Source: Tectiglobus sp965224045
GTDB lineage: Bacteria > Pseudomonadota > Alphaproteobacteria > Rhizobiales > Hyphomicrobiaceae
Reading direction: 5' to 3'
Length of the DNA stretch: 64,000 nucleotides
Assembly: GCA_965224045.1 (NCBI GenBank)
Contig: CBDCYD010000016.1
Coordinates: 620,001 to 684,000, forward strand
Position 1 is the first letter of the stretch. The number at the start of each line of letters is the position of its first letter. This document shows, piece after piece, positions 16,941 to 26,017 of the stretch. The notes below the pieces were generated by a model. That model did not search any database, was not told the DNA's origin, and saw only the letters and a program-made list of their open reading frames with translations. The position numbers and the translations under genes are program-made.

Positions 16941-17897
16941 TCAGGCTTCCATGACACGTCGCACGCTTTCGATGATGCGCCGGCGATCAGGGAAGACATG
17001 GTCTTCGAGTTGCGGGGCGTAGGGAATTGGCACCTGCAAGGCACAAACGCGCTGCGGAGCCGCCTTTAGCGCGTTGAACGTTGCGGGGTCTTCCGTCACA
17101 AGTGAGATAATCTCGGCACTGGCGCCGGCGGTCGGGCCAGCCTCGTCGGCGACGATCAGGCGGCCGGTTTTTTGCACTGAAGACCGGATCGTGTCGGCAT
17201 CCATGGGCACCAGCGAGCGCGGATCGACGATCTCGGCCGAGATTCCATCCGCGGCGAGTTCTTCAGCGGCTGCAAGTGCTTCGTGGACCAGCCAGGCAAG
17301 CGCCACGATCGTGACGTCGCGACCTTCACGTTTGATGTCGGAGAGGCCGAACGGAACGGTGTGGGGTTCGTCCGGCACCTCGCCCATCATCCCGCCGAGC
17401 CGGCCGGACTCGAATACGACAACCGGATTGTCATCACGGATCGCGGTTTTGATCAGGCCTTTAACGTCATAAGGTGTGGAGGGGAGAACCTGTTTCAGGC
17501 CCGCGAGGTTCATAAACATCGAATAGGGGCTTTGGGAGTGCTGCGCGGCGCGGCGGGTGCCGCCACCGACGGTGGTGCGGAAAAGGATCGGGAATTTGGC
17601 CTGGCCGCCAAACATATAGTGGATCTTGGCGGCCTGATTGACAATCTGGTCCATGGCGACGAAGGAGAATGTTACGAGGCGCCAGTCGACGATGGGGCGG
17701 TAGCCGGAGCCGGCGGCGCCAATCGCCATGCCGGTCAGTGCGCTTTCGGTAATCGGTGTCTGGCGCACGCGTTCGGGGCCGAACTCTGCCAGCAGGTCGG
17801 GCGGGGCATCGGTCGACAGGTGAAAGATCTTGTCGTCGTCGCGCATTTCCTCGGCGATCGCTTCGGTGATGGCGTCGATGTATGTCGTCGTAGGCAT
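16941..17897 (-). CDS. 2-oxoacid dehydrogenase E1 component, beta subunit
   Basis: A 318-aa transketolase-type pyrimidine-binding subunit with the family start YIDAITEAIAEEMRDDDKIF, a GAAGSGYRPIVD stretch, PFLFRTTVGGG-like loop, and a C-terminal transketolase domain (EIVDPRSLVPMD). With the alpha subunit just upstream (8-nt gap) it forms the thiamine-diphosphate E1 heterotetramer. Sequence type is closer to acetoin or branched-chain dehydrogenases than to PdhA/B. No E2 or E3 gene is in view. Confidence 0.92.
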   Translation of the reverse strand: MPTTTYIDAITEAIAEEMRDDDKIFHLSTDAPPDLLAEFGPERVRQTPITESALTGMAIGAAGSGYRPIVDWRLVTFSFVAMDQIVNQAAKIHYMFGGQAKFPILFRTTVGGGTRRAAQHSQSPYSMFMNLAGLKQVLPSTPYDVKGLIKTAIRDDNPVVVFESGRLGGMMGEVPDEPHTVPFGLSDIKREGRDVTIVALAWLVHEALAAAEELAADGISAEIVDPRSLVPMDADTIRSSVQKTGRLIVADEAGPTAGASAEIISLVTEDPATFNALKAAPQRVCALQVPIPYAPQLEDHVFPDRRRIIESVRRVMEA

Positions 17898-17905
17898 GGC
17901 TTTTC

Positions 17906-18871
17906 CTAGTCGGCGAAAACGTCGTCAGTGGCCGCGTCCAGTGCCGGAAACGGGCTGTTTTTGGCAAACGACACCGCTGCTTCAATGTCCTGCGCAATGG
18001 CGGTCTCCATTTCGCGCAATTCCTGTTCGGAAAGATGCCCGCCGTTGCTGAGCTCCGCGGCAAGACGCTCTATCGGGTCTTGCGAGAGCCATGCGTTAAC
18101 TTCTTCTGCGGGCCGGTCATCAGGCTGGTCGGCGCGTTCAGTGTGGCGGCGGTGGCGGTAGGTCTTGCACTCGATCAGGGTCGGGCCGTCACCGGCACGG
18201 GCGCGGGCGACCGCGGTCTGAGCCGCGGCGTAGACGGCGTGCACGTCGTTGCCGTCGACCACTTCGCCAGGAATGCCGTAGCCGGCTGCGCGCTCGGCGA
18301 TGTCTGAAACCGATACACTCTCGCTGGCCGGCACGTTGACTGCCCAGAGGTTGTTCTCGCAAACGTAGACCACCGGCAACTTCCATGTGGCAGCGATGTT
18401 GATCGACTCGTGAAACGGGCCAGCGTTCGACGCGCCGTCTCCGAAGAAACACACCGCAACGCCGCCGTTTCCATCCATCTGCGCTGCAAGGCCGGCGCCG
18501 GTAATGATCGAAATGCCACCTGCGACGATACCATTGGCGCCGAGCATGCCGATCTCGAAGTCGGCGATGTGCATGGAACCGCCCTTGCCCTTGCAGTAGC
18601 CGGTTTCGCGACCGTAAAGCTCGGCCATCATGCGCTTGAGATCGGCGCCCTTGGCGATGCAGTGGCCGTGGCCGCGATGTGTCGAAATGATCTGATCGGT
18701 CTTTTCGAGCGTGGCGCAAACGCCGACGGCAACGGCTTCTTCGCCAATGTAGCAGTGGACCACACCATAGATGTCGCCGTTCAAAAAGTCAGACGAGGCG
18801 CGCTCTTCAAACCGTCGGATGGTGAGCATCTGGCGCAGCATGTGGCGTTGTAGATTGGGACTTACGCTCAT
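17906..18871 (-). CDS. 2-oxoacid dehydrogenase E1 component, alpha subunit
   Basis: A 321-aa ThDP-binding subunit. The cofactor motif begins GDGASNAGPFHESINIAA and ends at ENN, and the family RRFEERASS, HRGHGHCIAKG and YRHRRHTERAD segments are present. The ATG at 18871 is chosen because it follows an AGGAGA site and begins MSVSPN; an open extension upstream is not protein-like. It is divergent from the SDR gene (176-nt spacer), and the two may share a promoter region. Substrate could be acetoin, pyruvate or a branched 2-oxoacid. Confidence 0.92.
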   Translation of the reverse strand: MSVSPNLQRHMLRQMLTIRRFEERASSDFLNGDIYGVVHCYIGEEAVAVGVCATLEKTDQIISTHRGHGHCIAKGADLKRMMAELYGRETGYCKGKGGSMHIADFEIGMLGANGIVAGGISIITGAGLAAQMDGNGGVAVCFFGDGASNAGPFHESINIAATWKLPVVYVCENNLWAVNVPASESVSVSDIAERAAGYGIPGEVVDGNDVHAVYAAAQTAVARARAGDGPTLIECKTYRHRRHTERADQPDDRPAEEVNAWLSQDPIERLAAELSNGGHLSEQELREMETAIAQDIEAAVSFAKNSPFPALDAATDDVFAD

Positions 18872-19046
18872 CGTTGGTCTCCTCGCCTCGGCTGCAGGTG
18901 ATGATCCAAGATGCGGTGTTGCGTTGGCGTGGGCAAGCCGATAAGCGGATCGCTTTGCGTTTTGATCAGAAGTGCGATTGCCTGGTCGTTTGCACCGCGC
19001 GCTTGACCGTAGCATCCTTGCCCGGACCGAGACAGGAGGAGATGTG

Positions 19047-19850
19047 ATGAACCGTCTCGACAACAAGGTGGCGCTGATTTCGGGTGGTGCGCGCGGTATT
19101 GGCGGGCAGACGGCAAAGCGCATGGCGGAAGTCGGTGCCATGGTCGTCATTGGCGATATCCTGGAGGAAACCGGCCGCGAGACCGCCGCAGAAATCACGG
19201 CGGCCGGCGGTGTGGCGCGGTTCATCTATCTGGACGTAACCCGGGAGGCCGATTGGGTGGCGGCAGTCGACCTGGCGGTCGAGCAGTTTGGTGGCCTCGA
19301 TATTCTGGTCAACAATGCTGCTATCTTTCTAGGCCGAGAATTCGAGGAAGCCAGCGACGACGAGTGGAATCGTATGATCGATGTCAATCTGAAGGGCGTT
19401 TATCTTGGCACCAAAGTGTGCGCGCCGGCGCTGCGCGAGCGCGGCAAGGCTACGCCGCACGGGAGTGCGATCGTCAATCTCGCGTCGATTGCTGGCCTGG
19501 TCGGGTCGCAGCTCGATCCGATCTATTCAATGACCAAAGGCGGCGTGACGCTGTTCACCAAGTCGACGGCGCTGGCTTTCGGGCGCCGCGGTGACCGGGT
19601 TCGCGTCAACTCGATCCATCCAGGCGTCATCGAGACGGACATGGGAGCGCAGACGTTCACGTCACGCGCAACGCAAGGCGGATCGAACGATGTCGATGCG
19701 GCGCGTCAGGTTGCCATGCGCCAACATCCGATCGGCCGGCTTGGCGTAGCCGACGACATCGCCAAGGGGATCGTGTTCCTGGCGTCTGATGATTCGGGCT
19801 TCATGACCGGTGCCGGCCTCGTGGTCGACGGTGGGCTGACGGCGCAGTAA
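19047..19850 (+). CDS. Short-chain dehydrogenase/reductase (SDR)
   Basis: A 267-aa classical SDR. The NAD(P) motif is SGGARGIGG (residues 12-20), followed by the NNA motif (LVNNAAIF), an active-site Ser region (NLASIAGL) and the catalytic YSMTK. The C-terminal VVDGGLTAQ is typical. Start ATG 19047 has an AGGAGGA site. Oxidation or reduction of a small alcohol or keto acid for the E1 pair across the divergent promoter is possible but not shown. Confidence 0.93.
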   Translation: MNRLDNKVALISGGARGIGGQTAKRMAEVGAMVVIGDILEETGRETAAEITAAGGVARFIYLDVTREADWVAAVDLAVEQFGGLDILVNNAAIFLGREFEEASDDEWNRMIDVNLKGVYLGTKVCAPALRERGKATPHGSAIVNLASIAGLVGSQLDPIYSMTKGGVTLFTKSTALAFGRRGDRVRVNSIHPGVIETDMGAQTFTSRATQGGSNDVDAARQVAMRQHPIGRLGVADDIAKGIVFLASDDSGFMTGAGLVVDGGLTAQ

Positions 19851-19944
19851 GGCACGAACGGCGCACTGGTCGCCGGTTGATCATCGTTTCGTTTTGATAT
19901 CGACCGCTGCCGCGGGTGATTGACGTTGCAGGCTCAGCACTGCG

Positions 19945-20526
19945 TCAGGACCGGTCGCCTGCCACCTCCTGTTTCTTGCGGACAGGGCAGGGGCGTTCGA
20001 CCTTGTTGATCGGGTCGAACTCGGAGCGACCGGTGGTTGCGAGATCCCGGCCGTAAATGTGCAGAGACATTGAGTCTTCGGCGCCGTCATTGCGTACGCT
20101 GTGAATGTCGGCCGGCATCAGTCGGCACACGTCGCCGCAGCGCACCGTCGTCTCGGCCGCCTTCTCAAGTTCGGCATGACCTGCCGTTGCACCGTCGTCC
20201 AGGCGGCGCCAGGTGACGTTGGTCTCTTCGCCTTCGAGGCCGATGACGACGCCCCAGGTGCGATGGTCGTGCGGGGCGACGCCGCGCCCGGCCTGCCAGC
20301 ATACGGTTTCGATCAAGAGGCCGTCATCGGGTTCCTTGTGCAGAACGACGATGCCGATGCCTTGGTCGTCGTCGGTCTCATAGAAGCGTGGCTCAATCCA
20401 GCTCTTGTCAGTGGCAAGTGGTTTGGCCAGTTCAGCGACACGGTTGGTAATCTCGGCTGGGTCGGACGTCGTGGCGAGCATCGCCTTGATGTCGGTGACG
20501 AGTGTGTCGATTGCTCCGCTGGGCAT
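19945..20526 (-). CDS. Cupin-fold protein, cysteine-dioxygenase-like
   Basis: A 193-aa double-stranded beta-helix protein. The metal-site pattern APHDHRTWGVV (HxH) and a later His in DIHSVRN match the predicted metal-dependent cupins near cysteine and 3-mercaptopropionate dioxygenases. The ATG at 20526 follows an AAGGAG site. It is the last gene of a minus-strand operon (lyase, amidohydrolase, enoyl-CoA hydratase, cupin). Substrate is unknown. Confidence 0.8.
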   Translation of the reverse strand: MPSGAIDTLVTDIKAMLATTSDPAEITNRVAELAKPLATDKSWIEPRFYETDDDQGIGIVVLHKEPDDGLLIETVCWQAGRGVAPHDHRTWGVVIGLEGEETNVTWRRLDDGATAGHAELEKAAETTVRCGDVCRLMPADIHSVRNDGAEDSMSLHIYGRDLATTGRSEFDPINKVERPCPVRKKQEVAGDRS

Positions 20527-20575
20527 TGGAGATCTCCTTGCGGTTGGATTGGGTGTGAGACAAGAGACAACTCGA

Positions 20576-21376
20576 TCAGCGCCCTGTGAAGACGGCCTTG
20601 CGCTTTTCACGCCAGGCCGCCAGGGCTTCCTGATGGTCTTCGGACTTTGCCGACTGCTCGCGCCGGGCGGCGTGTGCTTCATCGTCGAGATTGTCCGATG
20701 AGATGCCGTTGAGCGCCAGTTTATGGGCGGCAACGGCCAACGGTGCATTGCCGGTCAGTTGCTCGACCAACCGATCGACGGCGCTATCGAGCTCTGCCGG
20801 TGGCACCAGGTCCGTCAGGTAGCCAATCTGGTACATTTCCCCGGCGTTGATGTGGACCGCCGTCATGAACAGTTTCTTTGCGTTGTTCAAACCGAGTCGC
20901 GTTACGTAGCGCCTCAGCCCGCTTCGATAGTAGACAATACCGAGGCGCGATGCCGGCATGAACATGCGCATGCCGTGAACGCCAATGCGAAAGTCGCACG
21001 CAAGGGCGAGATCGGTGGCGCCGCCGTAGGCACCGCCATTGAGGGCGGCGATGGTCGGCAACGGCAGATCCTCGAGGCGATTGACCATGTTCTCGAAGGC
21101 ATCGGGGTCATGGTCGTCTGCACCGCTGGCCTTCCGGCGTTCGAGGGCAGAGATGTCAAAACCGGATGAAAAGCTCTTGCCAGTGCCCGTGATGACGAGC
21201 ACCCGGCAGGCCGGGTCATCGGCAACGCGATCGAATATTTCGATCAAGGCGTCGAGGTCGTCGGGCTCGAGGCGATTGTGCTCGGCCGGACGGTTGAGGC
21301 GCACTGTGGCGCGGCCGTCTTCGAGCGTGAACTGTGGTGGTGTGGATGGCTGGCGTACGGCAGCTGTAGTCGTCAT
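20576..21376 (-). CDS. Enoyl-CoA hydratase/isomerase family protein
   Basis: A 266-aa crotonase-fold protein. It has the CoA-binding pattern VLVITGTGKSFSSGFDISAL, the oxyanion-hole loop AALNGGAYGGATDLALACDFRIG, and the usual C-terminal HKLALNGI helix. At the second catalytic position the sequence reads ASRLGIVY instead of the common Glu-x-x-x-Gly, so it may not be a simple hydratase. Start 21376 has an AAAGGA site. It lies in a four-gene operon. Confidence 0.9.
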   Translation of the reverse strand: MTTTAAVRQPSTPPQFTLEDGRATVRLNRPAEHNRLEPDDLDALIEIFDRVADDPACRVLVITGTGKSFSSGFDISALERRKASGADDHDPDAFENMVNRLEDLPLPTIAALNGGAYGGATDLALACDFRIGVHGMRMFMPASRLGIVYYRSGLRRYVTRLGLNNAKKLFMTAVHINAGEMYQIGYLTDLVPPAELDSAVDRLVEQLTGNAPLAVAAHKLALNGISSDNLDDEAHAARREQSAKSEDHQEALAAWREKRKAVFTGR

Positions 21377-21410
21377 AAGCAATCCTTTGGGCGAGTCACA
21401 AGTGTGGACA

Positions 21411-22460
21411 TCAATGCGGTGTTGGCAACTTGTAGAAGCGCTGCGCCGTGCCCGCAAACAGATCCGCCTTTTCGGATGCCGAGGCGTTGCTCGTCAGGCG
21501 TTTACAGGCATTCCAGAACACGTGATAGGCGTATGAGCCCTTGTCGACCGGAAAATTGCTCTCGAACATGCAGCGGTCGGTGCCGAAGGCGTCGATGCAG
21601 GTTTCGATATAGGGCTTCCAGATGCCCGCCAGAACCTCCGATGAGGGCGGGTCTGCCGCATCCTCCAAGCCGAAACCGTTGATGCGCATGCCGAGGCCGC
21701 CGAGCTTCACGTGCACGTTCGGACAGCCGGCCAGTTTCCGGATCGACGCTTCCCACCGATGAAACTCGTCCGCACGACGTCCGGAATAGCTGCCGATCGC
21801 GAGCGGGCCACCGACATGATCAAGCACAATCTGTGTATCCGGGCAGGCATTTGCCGTTGCAGTCAGTTCGTCAATCTGGGGATGATAGAGCCAGGCATCG
21901 AAGCTCAGGCCTAGGCGCGCCAGCGTCTTGAGCCCATCGCGGAACTGAGGTGTAGTGATCAGGCCTGCCGGTGGCGAATATGCAGGATTCATCAATGTCG
22001 GATCAGCGTCCCAGCTGGTGATGTGGCGAATGCCGCGAAAGCGTCCGCCTGCCGCTTCGATGTGCGCCGCGAGCACCGGTTCGGCGTTTGCGCCAAGCGT
22101 CATATCGGCGTGGCTGACGATGCCGGCACAGGCGCGGATCGGCCCGTAGACATCGCTCTCGCACATCGCCGCGACCCCGGCTGCGAACGTGGTCTCACCG
22201 ATCGGTTTCATTTCGTCCGGTCCGGCGGCACGGTGGAAGGCGCGGCATTGCACGAACACCGTGGCCACAATGTTGTGGCCCGAGCGGGTGTCGGCGAGGA
22301 GGTCATCGAGCATGTAGCGCCAGCCGGGGCGATCCCAGAGATGGTGATGCGGGTCGATGATCGGGAGGTCCGGTTCAAGAATGTCCTCGCTGTGGCGCGC
22401 GAGCCAATCATCTCGCACCGGAATGTAGGCATTGCGGGCCGCTTGTTGTTCCGTGGACAT
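21411..22460 (-). CDS. Amidohydrolase family protein (TIM-barrel lactonase type)
   Basis: A 349-aa amidohydrolase_2 (COG3618-like) enzyme. The metal-binding HxH motif is in PIIDPHHHLWDRPG, with later conserved GIRHITSWD, LDHVGGPL and ESNFPVDKG segments. Relatives hydrolyse lactones or decarboxylate in sugar and aromatic breakdown. It sits 15 nt after the lyase gene and 34 nt before the enoyl-CoA hydratase gene; a lyase plus lactonase order is reminiscent of protocatechuate-type pathways. Confidence 0.88.
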   Translation of the reverse strand: MSTEQQAARNAYIPVRDDWLARHSEDILEPDLPIIDPHHHLWDRPGWRYMLDDLLADTRSGHNIVATVFVQCRAFHRAAGPDEMKPIGETTFAAGVAAMCESDVYGPIRACAGIVSHADMTLGANAEPVLAAHIEAAGGRFRGIRHITSWDADPTLMNPAYSPPAGLITTPQFRDGLKTLARLGLSFDAWLYHPQIDELTATANACPDTQIVLDHVGGPLAIGSYSGRRADEFHRWEASIRKLAGCPNVHVKLGGLGMRINGFGLEDAADPPSSEVLAGIWKPYIETCIDAFGTDRCMFESNFPVDKGSYAYHVFWNACKRLTSNASASEKADLFAGTAQRFYKLPTPH

Positions 22461-22475
22461 GGCGTTCCTCCCGGC

Positions 22476-23843
22476 TCAGCCCGATGCATCCAAGTTGAGC
22501 GTTGCGGCCGTCTTGCGGGCGACCGTCGCCTGCTCGCGTGCCATTGCTGAACAAAGACCGGTGTAGGCGGCCGGGTCTTTGAGGCGGGCCAGCGCGCCGG
22601 CGTCCAGTCCATCGCGAATGGTTTTGCTCGCCGCCAAGGCATCGGCAAAGCCGGCCTTTCCGGCACGCACGGCTTCGACTGCGTCATAGACAAGATCATG
22701 TGCAACCTGGCGCCCGAATTTGCGACCGAGGTCCATCATTATTGCCTCGGAAAGGATCATGCCGTCCGTGAGCTCGAGGTTTGAGCGCATGCGCGCTGGA
22801 TCGATCTCGAGGCCTCCTGCAATCACGTTGAGGCGAGCAAGAATATCACCAACCAAGGTTGCGGCCGGCCCGATGGCGCCGCGCATCATGACCGTTGTCA
22901 TGCGATTGGCTTCGTGTTCGGTGAGCATTGCCTCAAGCGCCAGGGGAACGAGGGCGCGTACCTTGGCGGCATCGGCCATCACGTCCTGGCAGAGAATGGG
23001 ATTGCGCTTTTGCGGCATTGTACTCGAGCCGACGGTTCCAGGTGGTACCGGTTCGCTTGCCTCGGCAAATTCCTGTTTCGTCAGGGTATAGACCTCGTTG
23101 CCGATCTTGCCGGCGGTACCAGCGAACAGCGCCATGGCGCAGACGTATTCGGCCTCGCGGTCGCGGTGGGTGCGCGAGGGAACCGGTGTCGGGGCGAGGT
23201 CGAGGCGTCGGGCGAGGCCTGCCTGCACGGCCGGTCCGTCGGCACCCAGCGAGGCGAATGTCCCGGCGGCGCCACCCAACATTGCGACGAACACACGATC
23301 TTCCAGCGCCTTCAGGCGGGCGACATGGCGGACCAGTTCGTCGATCCAGACGGCGACCTTGTAGCCGAAGGTGATCGGCACCGCGTGTTGTCCGTGTGTG
23401 CGGCCAGGCAATGCCATGTCGGCGGTGCGTTCGGCGAGATCGGCGAAGTGTTCGAGCAGTGTTGCGAGCTGCCCGAGGTTGATGCGGTGGGCAATGCGCA
23501 GGAGCAGACTGTCGCCCGTTTCGAGGATGTTTTGTGTGGTGGCACCCCAATGGACAAAGCCGCCGGCCTCATCGCCGCAGACGCGGGCCAGTTCCCAGAC
23601 CAGAGGCACCAGCGGATGACCGGTGCGTGCCAGGCCTGCGCGGATGGCATCATCGTCGAGCAATTCGAGTTTCGCGTGCGCCTTGATGGTCCGTGCGGCA
23701 CCAGCCGGGATCATGCCGATTTCAGCCTGGGCCTCGGCAAGCGCTGCCTCGACATCGAGCCACGACTGCCAGCGGGCCGGTTCCGCGAAAAGCGGTCGGA
23801 TGCCGGGATCGGCAAATCGAAGGGCGCTCGGCTGCAGGCTCAC
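22476..23843 (-). CDS. PcaB-like lyase (fumarase/adenylosuccinate lyase superfamily)
   Basis: A 455-aa enzyme with the superfamily signature GSSTMPQKRNP, plus HWGATTQNILETGD and GRTHGQHAVPITFG. These place it with 3-carboxy-cis,cis-muconate cycloisomerases and adenylosuccinate lyases. The GTG at 23843 is chosen because the translation begins VSLQPSALRFADPG, a normal start for this group. It heads the operon running down to 19945. Possible reactions are cycloisomerisation or fumarate-type elimination from an amino-acid adduct. Confidence 0.88.
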   Translation of the reverse strand: MSLQPSALRFADPGIRPLFAEPARWQSWLDVEAALAEAQAEIGMIPAGAARTIKAHAKLELLDDDAIRAGLARTGHPLVPLVWELARVCGDEAGGFVHWGATTQNILETGDSLLLRIAHRINLGQLATLLEHFADLAERTADMALPGRTHGQHAVPITFGYKVAVWIDELVRHVARLKALEDRVFVAMLGGAAGTFASLGADGPAVQAGLARRLDLAPTPVPSRTHRDREAEYVCAMALFAGTAGKIGNEVYTLTKQEFAEASEPVPPGTVGSSTMPQKRNPILCQDVMADAAKVRALVPLALEAMLTEHEANRMTTVMMRGAIGPAATLVGDILARLNVIAGGLEIDPARMRSNLELTDGMILSEAIMMDLGRKFGRQVAHDLVYDAVEAVRAGKAGFADALAASKTIRDGLDAGALARLKDPAAYTGLCSAMAREQATVARKTAATLNLDASG

Positions 23844-24069
23844 AGAACAGGGACCTCGTTCGCGGTTTCGAGTGTGCTGCGCATTGAGTTGCGCACGCTG
23901 CGGCACGAGCGACAGACTAGGCGCCGGGCCGCGGCACCTCAATCGCGGGCGGATAGCGGTGTTGAGATATCAGGTGGCCAATGAAGGGACAGCGCTCGTT
24001 CGAGCGCCGATTGCCAACTCATGGCCAGGTCTTTAGGCTAACGTTTGCTCAGGTCGCGGTGCCAGGCAC

Positions 24070-24146
24070 GCCCTTGTAGCTCAACTGGATAGAGCATCGG
24101 CCTTCGAAGCCGAGGGTTGGGAGTTCGAACCTCTCCGAGGGTGCCA
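24070..24146 (+). tRNA. tRNA-Arg (anticodon TCG)
   Basis: The cloverleaf folds completely. The acceptor GCCCTTG pairs with CGAGGGT, a D-arm begins TAGCTC, the anticodon stem TCGGC/GCCGA encloses the loop CTTCGAA (anticodon TCG, reads CGA), and the T-arm has GGGAG-TTCGAAC-CTCTC. The discriminator is G and the CCA end is encoded. It is a likely landing site for the cassette that follows. Confidence 0.95.
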
Positions 24147-24325
24147 ATGTTTTCAAGAGAGCGGGCTGTTCAGAACCCCGCATCAAGTCCGGGGCAGGCT
24201 ACGGAATACCGGTTCCAGTTCTGCGGATTGCTTGGTGTGGTCTTGGCGCCGTTCGCTGCGGATGCTGCGCATCCGGATCGCTCGGGCGCGGGCTATCCTG
24301 ACAGGCAGCGGTGCGGGAAGCCGCC

Positions 24326-24351
24326 CCCAACATGGCTGTTGCCATGTTGGG
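24326..24351. repeat. Hairpin H1, left copy
   Basis: Perfect 11-bp inverted repeat (arms 24326-24336 and 24341-24351) with loop TGTT. An identical 26-nt hairpin in the same orientation is at 26059-26084. The sequence CAGCGGTGC-GGGA lies just before this copy and a near-identical version just after the other, so more than the hairpin is shared. Confidence 0.85.
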
Positions 24352-24625
24352 CAATTAAGACGCGCCCGTTCATGTGCACCAGGCCGGGACTTGTTTGCGC
24401 TACCGCACGCGACGCGATGTGAGTGTTCGAAACATCGACGCTCAAATGCGCTCGCGACTTGAGTGCGGGGCATCGACCACGTGATTGTTGAAGCCGCGTC
24501 GCGCTGGAAGCGCGCAATCATAAACATGGTCGCGCTGGAAGCGCGCAACCATAGGCAGGTGATCGTCGTGGCGAAAGCGGCAATGGCGAGCTGAACTGCG
24601 GTGCTCCGCAGTTCGCCCAAACATG

Positions 24626-24651
24626 CTGACATCGGCAACACCCGATGTCAG
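24626..24651. repeat. Hairpin H2, left copy
   Basis: Perfect 10-bp inverted repeat (arms 24626-24635 and 24642-24651) with loop CAACAC. A relative with the same upper stem (ATCGG/CCGAT) and loop GAACAC, but a different lower stem that still pairs perfectly, is at 25992-26017. Compensating changes in the lower stem suggest that the folded form matters. Confidence 0.75.
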
Positions 24652-24798
24652 ATCGTCATCGCCTGCCGGTTGATCTGGCGGCGTTGGCCAATGCGGCAGT
24701 CCGGCAAGTGCTCCCGGCGCATGACGTCTGATAATTGGGTTACACGTTAGCAAACTTGCAAATCGCGCGCCACGCAAAATCAAATAGCCCGATCGATA

Positions 24799-25074
24799 CT
24801 ATTTTGCGTACGGAAGCTCTATCGAATTCTCGTGGCAGACATTTTCGTAATGCGTCTGAGCGGAACGTAGTTTTTCAACTTGCTCCAGCAGTTCGAACTG
24901 CTCGTTGGCGCTGTTATCAACTCGGTCAATCAAACTACTCAAAACAAGAATTAGATGATTAAGCGTATCTCCTTGTATGACAACGCCAGGAAATTTCCGA
25001 TCTGGCAATTGGACGACCGCGAAGTTATCGGGCTCGGAGAGTAGCCTGGGTTCTTTTCTCATTGCTTGGGTCAT
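24799..25074 (-). CDS. Probable immunity protein of the adjacent toxin
   Basis: A 91-aa protein whose ATG overlaps the toxin stop by 4 nt (ATGA), the usual toxin-immunity order. The segment FAVVQLPDRKFPGVVIQGD resembles small proteins I recall as the DUF6959 group, often found beside polymorphic toxins; that match is from memory. The second half is helical and acidic. An immunity role is inferred from position and size. Confidence 0.6.
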   Translation of the reverse strand: MTQAMRKEPRLLSEPDNFAVVQLPDRKFPGVVIQGDTLNHLILVLSSLIDRVDNSANEQFELLEQVEKLRSAQTHYENVCHENSIELPYAK

Positions 25075-25975
25075 CGGCGTCTTGGCCTGAAAATTATGTG
25101 AGGCCGCTCTCTGTCGACTGGGCCTCCAAAGAAGTCTTGATTTCGAGATTCACCGAGGTCTCGTGCACCAGATGGAAGCGAAGATCTGATGCTATGTCTC
25201 GATCTTGCGTTTCCGCCCGACAAAACATAATCCCAGTCTGAGTTCGCCCGCGCAGTGCCAGCCGCTCTGCTGCCTACAACGGTCACAGTTACACCTGTCC
25301 AGTTTACTGCATTCTGGATCCTTTGAATATCACCTACAGTAAGGTTTTTGACGTGTGCGCCACCACCGGGGATCGGCAGTATTCCACCATTATTAGCACC
25401 ACATCGAAAGATGATGAAGCACGTGCTTGGCCGGAGTAACCTTAGCGGCTGCTTTCGCACCGGAACGAGACTGGCTTTGCCGCCGAACAGCTGTTGGATT
25501 TGCCGCTTCCTTTGCCGGAAGAACTCACCATCCCCATTAAACAAGCTCGCGAACGCGGCGGTGACGGCACCGTTGGCGCATTTGCCGCCGGAGAACACGG
25601 CGCCGGCGCAGCCGGCAGAGGCGGACACGACGGCGCGGCCCAGAACATTGCCGAAGTTGCCCGTGCCGTAGGCACCGAACACGCCCTGCGCGGCGATCCC
25701 GCCGACGGCACCCACCGCACTCGCCGCAAACCCTTGCAGGAAATTCCCGCCCTGGGCGGCGGCGATGGCGCCACCGACGACGCCGTGGACGGCGGATTTT
25801 ACGGCGGTGAAACCGGCAATGCCCAACGCTTGCGCGCCCTCAAGCGTGGCACCGACAAAACTCCACACGCCCATCTGCGCGAACGAGAACGCGGCCGCCT
25901 TCAAGGCTTCACCGATCGAGCCGCCGCTGATGGCCGTTATCGCCCCTTCGACGGCCGTCGATAGCGCGGCTGTGG
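25071..25975 (-). pseudogene. 5'-truncated polymorphic toxin with C-terminal nucleotidyltransferase-like domain
   Basis: The frame is open from about 26033 down to 25071 with no ATG start upstream; the first reasonable initiator is the TTG at 25904 (277 aa). The N-terminal part (ALSTAVEGAITAISGGSIG and on through Gly/Ala-rich repeats) is typical of the pre-toxin end of Rhs or haemagglutinin-type secreted proteins. The C-terminus has VVGSRAAGTARANSDWDYVL, the GS...DxD pattern of pol-beta-type nucleotidyltransferases. The secreted carrier that should precede it is missing, so this is an orphan toxin tip. Homology stops near a hairpin at 25992-26017. Confidence 0.65.
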
Positions 25976-25991
25976 CAATGACGGATATGTG

Positions 25992-26017
25992 CGCAGATCG
26001 GGAACACCCGATCTGCG
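25992..26017. repeat. Hairpin H2', right copy
   Basis: Perfect 10-bp inverted repeat (arms 25992-26001 and 26008-26017), loop GAACAC. It pairs by similarity with 24626-24651 and lies at the point where the toxin reading frame loses homology. Confidence 0.75.

Larger units (their letters stand above)
24147..24798. other. Hairpin-rich intergenic region next to tRNA-Arg
   Basis: This 652-nt stretch has no convincing gene but several perfect hairpins: 24326-24351 (11-bp arms, 4-nt loop), 24593-24614 (9-bp arms, loop TGCT) and 24626-24651 (10-bp arms, loop CAACAC). A 24-nt unit with a small internal palindrome (GCGCT-GGA-AGCGC) occurs twice in tandem at 24499-24522 and 24530-24553 with one mismatch. 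Two of the hairpins have partners on the other side of the toxin cassette. Confidence 0.75.

Noticed and set aside
22914..23984. Plus-strand 356-aa frame opposite the PcaB-like lyase
   Set aside because: The lyase signature GSSTMPQKRNP on the minus strand fixes the coding strand.
23872..24146. Protein frames overlapping tRNA-Arg
   Set aside because: A complete tRNA cloverleaf with encoded CCA occupies 24070-24146; the frames lack protein character.
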